DNA of 64,000 bases from Armatimonadota bacterium (GTDB lineage Bacteria > Armatimonadota > Zipacnadia > UBA1398 > JAKPQA01): contig JAKPQA010000051.1 in NCBI GenBank assembly GCA_029547025.1, positions 1-64,000 on the forward strand, written 5' to 3'. Positions 37,186-45,756 of this stretch are shown piece after piece. The notes under the pieces are model-generated. The model had not been told where the DNA came from. It was given only the letters and a program-made list of their open reading frames with translations, and made no database searches. Made by a program: the position numbers and the translations under genes. The stretch's first letter is position 1. Each line of letters opens with the position of its first letter.

Positions 37186-38826
37186 CTAGCTGTCAACGAC
37201 GTCGAAAGCGAGGACGGCGCCATCGGCGCCCCCCGAGATCACGAAAGGACCGTCTGACACTCCCGCCACGACGCACAGATCCCCCTCGACCGACTGGAAA
37301 GCCACGGGCACCACGGCGTCGCCACCGACGTACCAGACGCAGACGCCTCCACGACCGCCCGATGCCACCAGATCCGGCGTCAAGAACGACACCGACCGGC
37401 AGCACGCAGTCCGGGCCGGTCGTGCCGCCCTCCCCGAGTGGGCATCCCACGCCCGCACCGACCCATCGGCGCAGCCGGCAACCACCCACGCACCGTCGGG
37501 CGAGAACGCCACCGACGTCGGTTCGCCCCCGGACGACGGCAGAATGAGGGCCTTGGTGCCCGTCTGGACATCCCAGAGCGCGATGTCTGAGTTCGAGACA
37601 CAGGCGTGTGCGAGCCGTGGGGCCGTGGGGTCGAACGCCAGAGCCCGGGTCCAGAACGAGCCGGCCAAACTTCCTCGGTACTCCAGCGAGTTGGCGTCGA
37701 ACAACCACACGCTGTTCTCGCACCCGCCGACAGCAAGCCAGTTGCCCGCAGGGGTGGACGCCAGGGCGCGGGGCCGCTTGGCTCGAAGGGGCAGCTCCCC
37801 CCTGGGGTTCCCCGTGGCCGTATCGAACAGACGCACGAGGCCGTCGCGCCCCGCGCACGCCAGCGTGGCCGATCCCGGGAGGAAGGCCAAGGCCATGGCA
37901 CCCGATGCGCCGGCGGCAATCGAGGCACCGCCGCTGCCGCCCGGATGCCGGATCTGCACCGACCCAGAGACGTCACTGGTGGCGATCCACCGGTGGTCCA
38001 GGCTGGCAACCGCCGCCACAACCGCGGCCTCGTGGGCCCCAAAGGACCTCGCTGCCTGGAGCGACTTCTTGGGTACCGGCGTCACAACGGGACCCACGGT
38101 ACCCCCATCCGACTCAATGGGCGCACCGACGGCTGGCGCCTCGTCCTCGAACAGCAGGGCCGCGGTCTTCGGTGAGGCATCAAAAGCGTCCATGGGCCCG
38201 AACTGGATGGCGCCACTGGTGCTGACCACGAAGTCCTCAGGGAGTTCGTCGCGAGCCGTGCCGACCACCGGGGGCTGGGCCGTCCCTCCGGCCTGCAGCG
38301 GGCAACCGGCACCGGCGCAGCCCTGGTGGCGACGCCAGCAGGACGCGTGCTGGAGCGTGTGGCACGCCGGGCACACCACGACCTCGTCGCGCACGGCATA
38401 CCCGCCACCGCAACGCGGGCACGGACCCACCAGTCCCGAGAGCACCCCCGAGTCCACGCCCAGCCGAACCGGCACGATGGTCCCCGGGTCGCCGGCGATG
38501 TACAAACGCCGGTCGCGCGCGCTCGCGAAGCCCGCCGCGCCCACCGACGACATCCCCACGGCCTCCTCATCGACCGGCAACATCCCCACCCCGGTCTCGG
38601 GGACGGAGGCGCCGGTCTCGTCGCCGGGAGTGTCGATGAACCCCCCCAGGTTCAGACCCGCCAGCATCGAGCCCTGCGGCTCAGACGCCTCATCGCCGGC
38701 CGCAGTGGGCGGCGAGATCGAGTCCTGCCGATAATCCCCAAACTGGAGACCCGTCCCGCTGTCTTCGTCCTCCCCCGCCTCATTCAGGGGTATGAGATCG
38801 AGGTCATCGTCGTCGCGCCCGTGCAT
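37186..38826 (-). CDS. Prokaryotic RING-finger plus WD40 repeat protein
   Basis: A 546-residue cytoplasmic protein. An acidic N-terminus (HGRDDDDLDLIP) and low-complexity region lead to a zinc-finger block at about 136-175: CPRC, then CPAC, HASCWRRH and two further Cys, matching the prokaryotic RING finger family 1 pattern. A linker is followed by about six WD40 blades from residue 265 (VASLDHRWIATSDVSGSVQI, AFLPGSATLACAGRDG, AFSPDGAWVVAGCADGSVRAWDA). ATG at 38826 is preceded by GGGGAGG. RING plus WD40 is a eukaryote-like pairing; E3 ligase activity is unproven, and a protein-interaction scaffold is the safer reading. It is followed after about 170 nt by the PEGA-SUMF1 gene in the same direction. 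Confidence 0.83.
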   Translation of the reverse strand: MHGRDDDDLDLIPLNEAGEDEDSGTGLQFGDYRQDSISPPTAAGDEASEPQGSMLAGLNLGGFIDTPGDETGASVPETGVGMLPVDEEAVGMSSVGAAGFASARDRRLYIAGDPGTIVPVRLGVDSGVLSGLVGPCPRCGGGYAVRDEVVVCPACHTLQHASCWRRHQGCAGAGCPLQAGGTAQPPVVGTARDELPEDFVVSTSGAIQFGPMDAFDASPKTAALLFEDEAPAVGAPIESDGGTVGPVVTPVPKKSLQAARSFGAHEAAVVAAVASLDHRWIATSDVSGSVQIRHPGGSGGASIAAGASGAMALAFLPGSATLACAGRDGLVRLFDTATGNPRGELPLRAKRPRALASTPAGNWLAVGGCENSVWLFDANSLEYRGSLAGSFWTRALAFDPTAPRLAHACVSNSDIALWDVQTGTKALILPSSGGEPTSVAFSPDGAWVVAGCADGSVRAWDAHSGRAARPARTACCRSVSFLTPDLVASGGRGGVCVWYVGGDAVVPVAFQSVEGDLCVVAGVSDGPFVISGGADGAVLAFDVVDS

Positions 38827-39048
38827 CACGAGGCCTCCCCGCGATTCGCAGTCGTGGCTGAGTCCCAGCCGAGCCGTCCGGACCCGCGCACACCACGGCC
38901 TCCGCTGCGCCATCGCCCGGCGCCGCTCACCGAAACCGGCGTACGCTCTGTCCGCACCCAGGGTTTGGGCCGCGGCGCCGCCAGGCCCGCGGGTACGCAG
39001 TGTTTCGTCAGCCCGCCAGTGCGCTCCTCCCGCCTGGTGGCAGTTGGC

Positions 39049-39279
39049 CTAATGCGAACAGCCTGAGCAGCTCGACTTCGAGCACGAGGAGCACGAGGAG
39101 CCGCTGCCGCGGGACTTGCGCTTCGATGAGAGCCCGAGCGCCGTGAAGCTGCCCAGCGTCTGCGTGACATCCCGACCATTGCAGGTGGGGCACCTCACCC
39201 CCTTGCGCGAGTCCTTGATCCCACATCGGATCTCGAAAGGCTTGGCACAGCGGTTGCAGCGGTAGTCATACACCGGCAT
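39049..39279 (-). CDS. FmdB family zinc-ribbon protein
   Basis: A 76-residue protein of the FmdB regulatory family. It opens PVYDYRCNRC, continues with FEIRCGI and then CPTCNG, giving the expected paired CxxC zinc site. The tail after residue 53 is an unusual Ser/Cys/Lys-rich stretch with four further cysteines (SSCSSCSKSSCSGCSH). FmdB-type proteins occur widely as small putative regulators of unknown mechanism. It is a minus-strand gene upstream of the RING-WD40 gene. Confidence 0.85.
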   Translation of the reverse strand: MPVYDYRCNRCAKPFEIRCGIKDSRKGVRCPTCNGRDVTQTLGSFTALGLSSKRKSRGSGSSCSSCSKSSCSGCSH

Positions 39280-39503
39280 AGGTGCCGCTCATCCTCCCCA
39301 CCGACAGTCGGGGCACGCGCCTGGACCCCTCGGACTTCCCTGAGGACAGTTGTACGCGGCAGGCGGGTTGAGGGCAAGGCTCTGCGCCCGTGGGGGGGGC
39401 GGCAGGGGCCACTCGCCGCCATCGAGGCCTGGGCGCTGCGCGCAAGTCCCACACACCGCACTTCCCTGTGTCGTGGAGGGGCTGGACAGGGGGGCGCACA
39501 AGG

Positions 39504-39564
39504 GCGCGTAGGCCGAGTGCCTCGCGCGATGCCTCATAGCCGACCGGGACGGTCGGCCCACGCG
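39504..39564 (+). repeat. Dispersed palindromic repeat, copy 1
   Basis: The element begins GCGCGTAGG and ends CCCACGCG, so its ends are imperfect inverted repeats. It contains the hairpin CGACCGGGACGGTCGG at 39541-39556. An inverted copy lies at 51547-51611. The two share both ends and the hairpin, while the centre differs. This looks like a REP- or MITE-type element. Confidence 0.7.
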
Positions 39565-39569
39565 GTCGG

Positions 39570-39600
39570 CCGCAACCAGGCCCATGGGCCGCTGGAGCCC
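39570..39600 (+). repeat. Dispersed intergenic motif, copy 1
   Basis: The sequence starting CCGCAACCAGGCC and ending TGGAGCCC recurs at 51365-51396 with three small differences (two substitutions and one extra base). It follows the palindromic repeat here, and a similar neighbour is present at the second site. Confidence 0.55.
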
Positions 39601-39632
39601 CGGGTTGCCGCCAATGCCCGCACGGGCAACCC

Positions 39633-40274
39633 CTACACGGTGCCAAGGGGGTACGGGACATGGGTGGCGGCGAAGAACGTCCGATAGGACTGACCGCGCA
39701 GGCCCATGTGGAACTTCAAAGGCGTCGAACCGGCTGATCGCCTCGCATAGCGCTCGGAGGCCGCGGCGCGACTCCTTCCACCAAGCGATAGGAATGTCAG
39801 ATATTCCTCAGCCACGCGCACGAACTCGGATCCCGCAGCGAGGGAGATGAACTCGTACCTCAACGGCGGCTGGTTTGCGAAGAGCTCCTCGATGGCCGAT
39901 GCCTCCGGGTGGGGGCTCGCCACACGGACTCGTCCCATGCCGTCCAGAGTGAGGACGATCTCGGAGTGGAGGTCGGCTCCGGTGGCCTCCACGAAGGGCC
40001 GCAGCGTCTGGTGGAACGCGCGGCAACGCTCCTGAGTCCACTGCGCCGCCTCTTGGATGCCAGCCTCCAGGCCCGCGCGCAGCGCGCTGGTGCCAGACTC
40101 GTCCTCGCGCCGGGGCCTCTCCAGATCGGCCAGTACGCGGTCGACGCGCGCCAGGTGCGCCCGGAGAGCCTGGTCGAAGTCGCCCGAGGGTGCGCCGGAG
40201 CCCGTCTGGCTCAGGACGCGGTGTTCGCCCCGGAGGCGGCGGCGCACGCTGTCGATGCTGTAGACCAAGCTCAC
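39633..40274 (-). CDS. Protein of unknown function
   Basis: A 213-residue cytoplasmic protein that I do not recognise. The first 95 residues are helical and charged. Residues about 100-160 form a probable alpha/beta unit (HSEIVLTLDGMGRVRV, LRYEFISLAAGSEFVRVAEEYLTFL). The tail is basic. The GTG start at 40274 has only a weak upstream site. It is divergent from the GH116 gene at 40440, and on the same strand as the FmdB and RING-WD40 genes, but more than 350 nt of repeat sequence separate it from them, so co-transcription is uncertain. Confidence 0.6.
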   Translation of the reverse strand: MSLVYSIDSVRRRLRGEHRVLSQTGSGAPSGDFDQALRAHLARVDRVLADLERPRREDESGTSALRAGLEAGIQEAAQWTQERCRAFHQTLRPFVEATGADLHSEIVLTLDGMGRVRVASPHPEASAIEELFANQPPLRYEFISLAAGSEFVRVAEEYLTFLSLGGRSRAAASERYARRSAGSTPLKFHMGLRGQSYRTFFAATHVPYPLGTV

Positions 40275-40439
40275 TGAGCCGCTGCCTCCGTCCCCGGACG
40301 CGCCGCGTGGCGCCTCTATGGCGGTTCTCGGCCGGCCGCGACCATCGCCTTAGGGCCATCTGACCGCGTGCGGCAGGTCGGGGCCCTGGGCCACCGAACT
40401 GGGTACCTGGTGGTTCGTGCGAAGGGAGTTGCAGGCTGA

Positions 40440-43400
40440 ATGTCAGGAGACTGCTGCCACGACGGCCGCAATTGCGGCGAGCCCGGGGCGGTAAACCGCC
40501 GAGGATTCCTCCGCAGGGTGGCTGCCGGCACGGCTGCCCTCGGCCTCGCCGAGCTGGCCATGGCCTCGGCTGCAAGCGCGGCGCCGCTTGACCATCTGCC
40601 GAGTCCCGACCTGTCCGCCCTGAGGCGCTACCCGGTGGGCCGCCCCCGCGTCTACACCGGGGCTCACACCGAACACGTGCGGATGCCGATCGGTGGGATC
40701 GGCACCGGTACCGTGTGGCTCGATGGCGACGGGAAGCTCGGGGTCTGGCAGATCTTCAACAACTACGGAGAGGACCGTATCCCCGACAGCTTCTTCGCCG
40801 TGCGGGTCGCGGCCGAGGGTGATGATCCGGTCCTGCGCGTTCTCCAGACCGCCCCCGAGCCCGGGTTCCCAGCGTTCCCCGACCTCGAGTATGAGGGCGG
40901 CTATCCCATCGCACGGCTCACATTCCGCGATCCCAGCATTCCCGTCGAGTTCCGACTCGAGGCACTCAACCCGATGATCCCGCTGGACACCGAGAGTTCC
41001 TCGATCCCCTGCGCGCTGTTCCGCATCACCGCGACCAATACGGGGAGACGCCGCGCCCGCGTGAGCGTGCTCGGCGCCTGCCAGAACGCCGTGGGCAGCC
41101 AGGGCGCCGGGTCCCAGATCACGGACCGGCGCTTCCCCGGGTATGGCGGCAACGTGAACACGACCCACCGTGGCAGGGCCCACACCCTCGTGGCTATGGA
41201 GCGGCACGAGGACCCGCCCGAATCGGGTCGGCTCCATGTGCGCGATGCCTCAGGACAACGCACAGCGGGGCCCGAGCTCCTGTGGCTCAAGCGCCTGCAG
41301 AGCGCCCGGGAGACGGCCGCTGCGGGCCGGCGCGAGACCGAGGTCGTGGAGGAGCTCGTCCGGCTGCTCGACCAGGGCGGAGGCGTCGTGATCGGTGGCG
41401 TCACCCCGGATTTCATCGCCGGGCTCGAGGCCGCCAGGCAGCGCATCGCTTCCGGGGACCACCTCGAAGTCTTCGACGATTTCGAGTCGGGCACGTATGA
41501 CAAATGGACGGTCACCGGAACCGCTTTCGGAAACGAACCCCACACGGGCACGTCGCCCAACCAGCAGCCTGTCAGTGGCTTCCGCGGGAAGCGCCTCGTG
41601 AACTCCTTCGTACCCAACGACGAGCCCCAAGGCGAGATGCTCTCCGTGCCCTTCACCATCCGGAGGAGATACATCGGCTTCCTGATCGGCGGAGGCTCCC
41701 ATGCGCGCCAGACGTGCATGAACCTGCTCGTCGATGGCACCGTCGTTCGCACCGCACGCGGCCGCGACCTGGAGGAGCTCGCCCCAGTCTCCTGGGATGT
41801 CGCCCAGTTCGTGGGGAAGGAGGCCCGCCTGCAGATCCTCGACCACAACTCCGGCGGCTGGGGCCACATCAATGTCGACCACATCGTGTTCTCCGACGTG
41901 GCTCCCGACCTGCTGATCCGGCTGGACGGCCCCAGTGCGGCGCTCGCCGAGCTGTGGGCGCCACACCTGGCCGGCGCGCGGCCCGCCACGGCCGATGACG
42001 TGCCGGCGAAAGCCGTCCCTCCCGCGGGGCTGAGCTTCACCGGCCTCCCCGCCTGGACCATCGCGCGGTACGTTCATCTCGATGGGTTCGCCCCATCGCC
42101 CGATGGCCTTCGCGTGCTCGCCACGGGACCCAACGGCGCCCCCGTGCTGCTTGGAGGCACCCTGGGCAAGGCCGCCGTGGTACTTTCGTTGGCCGAGGAA
42201 ATGCCGTGGGACTGGGCCCGGCGGGCTGTCGAGTACGTGCGCGGAGCTCGTCTGAACCAGGGCGAGACGATCGTCCCGGCGGCGCCCACCTTCGGCACCA
42301 TGGCGCTGGGCGTGGACTCCGCCTCAGCCGTGGCGTGCGCGAGCTGGAATAGCCCCGAGGTCTTGGCCGCTCACTGGCGGCTCAGGGACGCTCCCGCGGG
42401 TCCCGAACGTACCGAACCAAGCCCCATGGGCGAGACACACAACGCCGCCCTCTGTGTGCCCATCATGCTGGAGCCGGGCGAGGCGAAGAGCACCACGTTC
42501 ACCTTGGCCTGGCATTTCCCGAACGTGCAGCGGTTCGACCACTTCGGGAACTACTACACCCGCCGGTTCACATCGGCCCGGGCTGTGGCCGAGTACGTGG
42601 CTGAGCGTCTCCATGGCCTCTGGAACCGCACGGAGCTCTACCACCAGACGCTCTATCAGTCGAACCTGCCTGAGGAGTTCATCGATGCTATGAGCTCCCA
42701 GAGCGTCATCTTCCGAGGGCCGACGTGCTGGTGGAGTGAGGAGGGCTACTTCGCCGGCTACGAGGGCTGCTACGGATGCTGCCCCCTGAACTGCACCCAT
42801 GTCTGGAACTATGCCCAGACTCACGCTCGCCTGTTCCCTGAGATCGGCCGAAACCTACGGGTGTCCGACCTGATCACCTACATCCACCCCACGGGTGAGA
42901 CCTCGCACCGGCAGCACAGCCCCCATGGGGCATTCATCGATGGCCACTGCGCCGTCATCGAGGCCACACTGCGCGAGCATCAGCTGTCGCCCGACATCTC
43001 GTTCCTGCGACGCGTGTGGCCCAACGTGCGCAAGGCCGTCGACTGGCTCATCGAGGCCATCGACAAGGATCACGATGGAGTCCCCGCGGGCCACCAGTGG
43101 AATACCTACGACTGCGCCGTCTCCGGCCCGAACACGTTCATCGGGTCCCAGTATCTCTCGGCTCTCGCCGCGGGCGAGAAGATGGCCGAGGCCATGGGCG
43201 CGCCCGCCATCGCGGCCCGGTGGCGCGCCATTCGCATGGCCGGCATGGCGAATCAGGACGCGCAACTGTGGAACGGCGAGTACTACATTCAGATCCCCGA
43301 GAACCCGCCGGCCCACGACTACAACGGTGGGTGCCACAGCGACCAACTCCTCGGCCAGTGGTGGGCCCACATGCTGAACCTGGGGTACCTGTTCCCGCGC

Positions 43401-44138
43401 CACCGTGTCCGGCAGGCACTCCAGAGCGTCATGAAGTACAACATGAAGGACAACTTCGTGGGCTTCACTCAGGCGCCGCGCCGCTACGTCCCCGACGATG
43501 AAGGCGGGCTGCTGATGTGCACTTGGCCCAAGGGAGGCCGTCCGGATCCGTTCACTATCTACTCCGATGAGGTGTGGACGGGCATCGAATACGCGACGGC
43601 CGGCCTGATGGTCTACGAGGGGATGATCGACGAGGCCCGGCGTATCGTCCGCACCGCGCGCTCGCGCTACGACGGCCGCCTGCGGCCCGAGCTGAACAGC
43701 GGGCCGGGCGGGAACCCCTTCAACGAGCTCGAGTGCGGCAAGTTCTACGCGCGAGCCATGAGCTCGTGGTCCCTGCTCATCGCCTGCCAGGGGATGGTAC
43801 TCGACGGCCCGGCCGGTCTCATCGGCTTCAAGCCCCGATGGCGGCCCGAGGACCATCGCTCGTTCTACACCGCCCCCGAGGGCTGGGGGCTGTTCGTTCA
43901 ATACCGCGAGGCCCGCCGCCAGGTCTCTCGGATCGATGTGCGCCACGGCCGCCTCCGCGTGCGGGAGCTTGTCGTGCAGGCTCCGCCGGTCGCCCCCGCG
44001 ATGCGTGTCCACGTCCGCGCCGGGGGCCGCCGCGTCCGCGTCACCGCATCGCAGCAGGCCGACGAGGTGCGGATCCGCTGCCCGAAGTGGATGACCATTC
44101 CGGAGGGGCAGGAGGTCGAGGTCGAGCTCACGTGGTAA
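40440..44138 (+). CDS. Tat-exported GH116 family glycosidase with inserted beta-sandwich
   Basis: A 1232-residue enzyme of the GH116/non-lysosomal glucosylceramidase family, whose bacterial members are beta-glucosidases or beta-xylosidases. A twin-arginine signal (NRRGFLRRV, then an Ala-rich core to about 48) directs export. The N-terminal beta domain opens MPIGGIGTGT. The (alpha/alpha)6 catalytic part from about 690 has the hallmark CCPLNCTHVWNYAQTHARLF, DGHCAVIE and KDHDGVPAGHQWNTYDCAVSGPN, where the latter holds the likely acid/base Asp. Residues about 340-485 (FESGTYDKWTV to NVDHIVFSD) are an extra jelly-roll module like those appended to GH32 enzymes, inserted inside the N-terminal half. 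A start at 40440 follows GGGAG. It is divergent from 39633-40274. Confidence 0.9.
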   Translation: MSGDCCHDGRNCGEPGAVNRRGFLRRVAAGTAALGLAELAMASAASAAPLDHLPSPDLSALRRYPVGRPRVYTGAHTEHVRMPIGGIGTGTVWLDGDGKLGVWQIFNNYGEDRIPDSFFAVRVAAEGDDPVLRVLQTAPEPGFPAFPDLEYEGGYPIARLTFRDPSIPVEFRLEALNPMIPLDTESSSIPCALFRITATNTGRRRARVSVLGACQNAVGSQGAGSQITDRRFPGYGGNVNTTHRGRAHTLVAMERHEDPPESGRLHVRDASGQRTAGPELLWLKRLQSARETAAAGRRETEVVEELVRLLDQGGGVVIGGVTPDFIAGLEAARQRIASGDHLEVFDDFESGTYDKWTVTGTAFGNEPHTGTSPNQQPVSGFRGKRLVNSFVPNDEPQGEMLSVPFTIRRRYIGFLIGGGSHARQTCMNLLVDGTVVRTARGRDLEELAPVSWDVAQFVGKEARLQILDHNSGGWGHINVDHIVFSDVAPDLLIRLDGPSAALAELWAPHLAGARPATADDVPAKAVPPAGLSFTGLPAWTIARYVHLDGFAPSPDGLRVLATGPNGAPVLLGGTLGKAAVVLSLAEEMPWDWARRAVEYVRGARLNQGETIVPAAPTFGTMALGVDSASAVACASWNSPEVLAAHWRLRDAPAGPERTEPSPMGETHNAALCVPIMLEPGEAKSTTFTLAWHFPNVQRFDHFGNYYTRRFTSARAVAEYVAERLHGLWNRTELYHQTLYQSNLPEEFIDAMSSQSVIFRGPTCWWSEEGYFAGYEGCYGCCPLNCTHVWNYAQTHARLFPEIGRNLRVSDLITYIHPTGETSHRQHSPHGAFIDGHCAVIEATLREHQLSPDISFLRRVWPNVRKAVDWLIEAIDKDHDGVPAGHQWNTYDCAVSGPNTFIGSQYLSALAAGEKMAEAMGAPAIAARWRAIRMAGMANQDAQLWNGEYYIQIPENPPAHDYNGGCHSDQLLGQWWAHMLNLGYLFPRHRVRQALQSVMKYNMKDNFVGFTQAPRRYVPDDEGGLLMCTWPKGGRPDPFTIYSDEVWTGIEYATAGLMVYEGMIDEARRIVRTARSRYDGRLRPELNSGPGGNPFNELECGKFYARAMSSWSLLIACQGMVLDGPAGLIGFKPRWRPEDHRSFYTAPEGWGLFVQYREARRQVSRIDVRHGRLRVRELVVQAPPVAPAMRVHVRAGGRRVRVTASQQADEVRIRCPKWMTIPEGQEVEVELTW

Positions 44139-44308
44139 GTCCGACCGGAGGCATGCGGTAGCCAGGGCGGATGGCGAATGCCGGCGGCGCTTGGGCCCTC
44201 GCGACGTTCAAAACGATTCGCGGAACACCGGGCCCTGTCCGGGCGTACGCCTGAAGTGCCGAGAGGCAGCAAGTTCGTGGCCGCCGATGCGGCAGAGGGA
44301 GGGCTACT

Positions 44309-45043
44309 GTGTTGACTCTGTGTCCGGTCTGCGGAGCCAGGCTTCCCCGAGGGCTCCATGTGTGCACCCAGTGTCGCGGCTCGCTCTTGGACGACCGGGG
44401 AAGCGATGTGCGTCCGCCGGGGCCCCCGAGCGTGCAGCCGCCGGGTGGGGGCGTGTTCCAGCCCGCTGGGCCGCCCCAGCCACCACCGGGTTTCACCGGG
44501 CCCTCGGGCCCGCCTTTATCCTACGGCCCTCCCCCCAAGCCCACGAGCCTCGTGGTCCTCGGCGGCATCATGATCGGCTTCGCCGCGATCGGCCTCGGCT
44601 TGGCCGTCATCAACCTTCTGTCTGCCTCCATGACGAGCGCCATGATGAAGGCGAACCCTGAGGTCGCCCAGGCCATGAAAGACCTCCCCGTCCAGGGCTG
44701 GACCGTGTTCCAAGCCCTCTTGGGCATTTTCGGCGCACTGGTCCTGCTGCCCCCCGGCGTTGGCGTGTGCATGGCCAAGTCGTGGGGGCGTGTTTTGGCC
44801 CTCGGGTGGAGCGGTTACCATATCATCATGGTTATCCCGAAGATCGTGTTCGGGATGAAGACGGCCGCAGCCGTCGCCTCGATGATGACCTCAACTAGCG
44901 GAGGCGCGCCCCCGGGCTTTCAGATCGGGATGCAGGTCGGTCAGGGTATCGGTCTGTTCTGCACGGTGGGACTGGGTCTGGTGCTGCCCATCGCCACCCT
45001 GGTGATCCTCTTGCGCGAGGACGTCGCGCGGTGCTTCCGATAG
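44309..45043 (+). CDS. Zinc-ribbon, Pro-rich linker and multi-pass membrane protein
   Basis: A 244-residue membrane protein of unknown function. A zinc ribbon at the start (LCPVCGARLPRG, VCTQCRG) is followed by a Pro/Gly-rich linker (about 35-75). About four transmembrane helices follow (SLVVLGGIMIGFAAIGLGLA; VFQALLGIFGALVLLPPGV; LGWSGYHIIMVIPKIVFG; IGLFCTVGLGLVLPIATLVI). The architecture is common for small bacterial proteins named zinc-ribbon domain-containing. GTG at 44309 has GAGGGAGGG just upstream. It stands alone, 170 nt after GH116 and 230 nt before the next gene. Confidence 0.8.
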   Translation: MLTLCPVCGARLPRGLHVCTQCRGSLLDDRGSDVRPPGPPSVQPPGGGVFQPAGPPQPPPGFTGPSGPPLSYGPPPKPTSLVVLGGIMIGFAAIGLGLAVINLLSASMTSAMMKANPEVAQAMKDLPVQGWTVFQALLGIFGALVLLPPGVGVCMAKSWGRVLALGWSGYHIIMVIPKIVFGMKTAAAVASMMTSTSGGAPPGFQIGMQVGQGIGLFCTVGLGLVLPIATLVILLREDVARCFR

Positions 45044-45273
45044 GCGCACCACTACCAGCCCGATGACGACGCGCCGCCATGCGGCCACCCGACAGCCCGT
45101 CCCTCTGTCTGGCGCATGGGTCGGTTGCCCCCGCGACCCCGGGAACCCATGGGCGACGGCATACGGAACCATGACAGCCGCCCAGAACTTGCCGGAGTCG
45201 ACCGTCGTTGGGGGAGGGAGGACGCGCCCAGCGGCCAACTGAGCAATGCCGGGCGGATGGAGCGGGCACCAGC

Positions 45274-45756
45274 ATGGCAGGCACGGTACTGATGGAGACT
45301 GCGGAGCCGAACACACTGTCGAGTGCCGAGGGCGTGCACAAGGACTTCCACGCCGCTCTCAGCGCGGGGATCGAGTACCTCGACCAACACTATGGCGAGG
45401 ATGCCGTGCGTGAGTTCCTCAGGGACTTCGCTAAGTCATACTACGCCCCGCTGAACCGATCCCTCCGCCATCGCGGCCTCTCTGCGCTCCGCGACCACAT
45501 CGGCGAAGCCTACTCGCGCGAAGGGGCCGAGGTGGTCTTTCGCGGGAACGACGACGAGCTCCGGGTCGAGGTGCCGGCCTGCCCGGCTGTCGCCCACATC
45601 CGCCACGCCGGGTACCCCGTGGCCCGCCTGTTCCGCGAGACTCTCGGGTCGGTCTATGCGGCCGTATGCGATGGTACGCCGTTCGCCTTCGAGCTCCTCG
45701 AGTACGACGACGCTACCGGGCGGAGCATCATGCGATTCCACAGGAGGCCCCAGTGA
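45274..45756 (+). CDS. Small protein, weakly resembling L-2-amino-thiazoline-4-carboxylic acid hydrolases
   Basis: A 160-residue cytoplasmic protein. It is helical at first (DFHAALSAGIEYLDQHYGEDAV), then has a beta-rich half with ACPAVAHI, VCDGTPFAFELLEYD and a terminal MRFHRRP. The pattern recalls the PF14196 group (ATC hydrolase-like) often found beside MttB-family methyltransferases, but the match is weak. ATG at 45274 follows GGATGGAG. Its stop overlaps the next start as GTGA, so the two are translated together. It is the first gene of a three-gene operon with the MttB-family enzyme. Confidence 0.72.
   Translation: MAGTVLMETAEPNTLSSAEGVHKDFHAALSAGIEYLDQHYGEDAVREFLRDFAKSYYAPLNRSLRHRGLSALRDHIGEAYSREGAEVVFRGNDDELRVEVPACPAVAHIRHAGYPVARLFRETLGSVYAAVCDGTPFAFELLEYDDATGRSIMRFHRRPQ

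Larger units (their letters stand above)
39280..39632. other. Intergenic region built largely of repeat elements
   Basis: These 353 bases hold one palindromic repeat (39504-39564) and a second motif (39570-39600), both of which recur near 51.4-51.6 kb. No coding sequence is supported; the open frames here are antisense or low-complexity. Confidence 0.6.
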
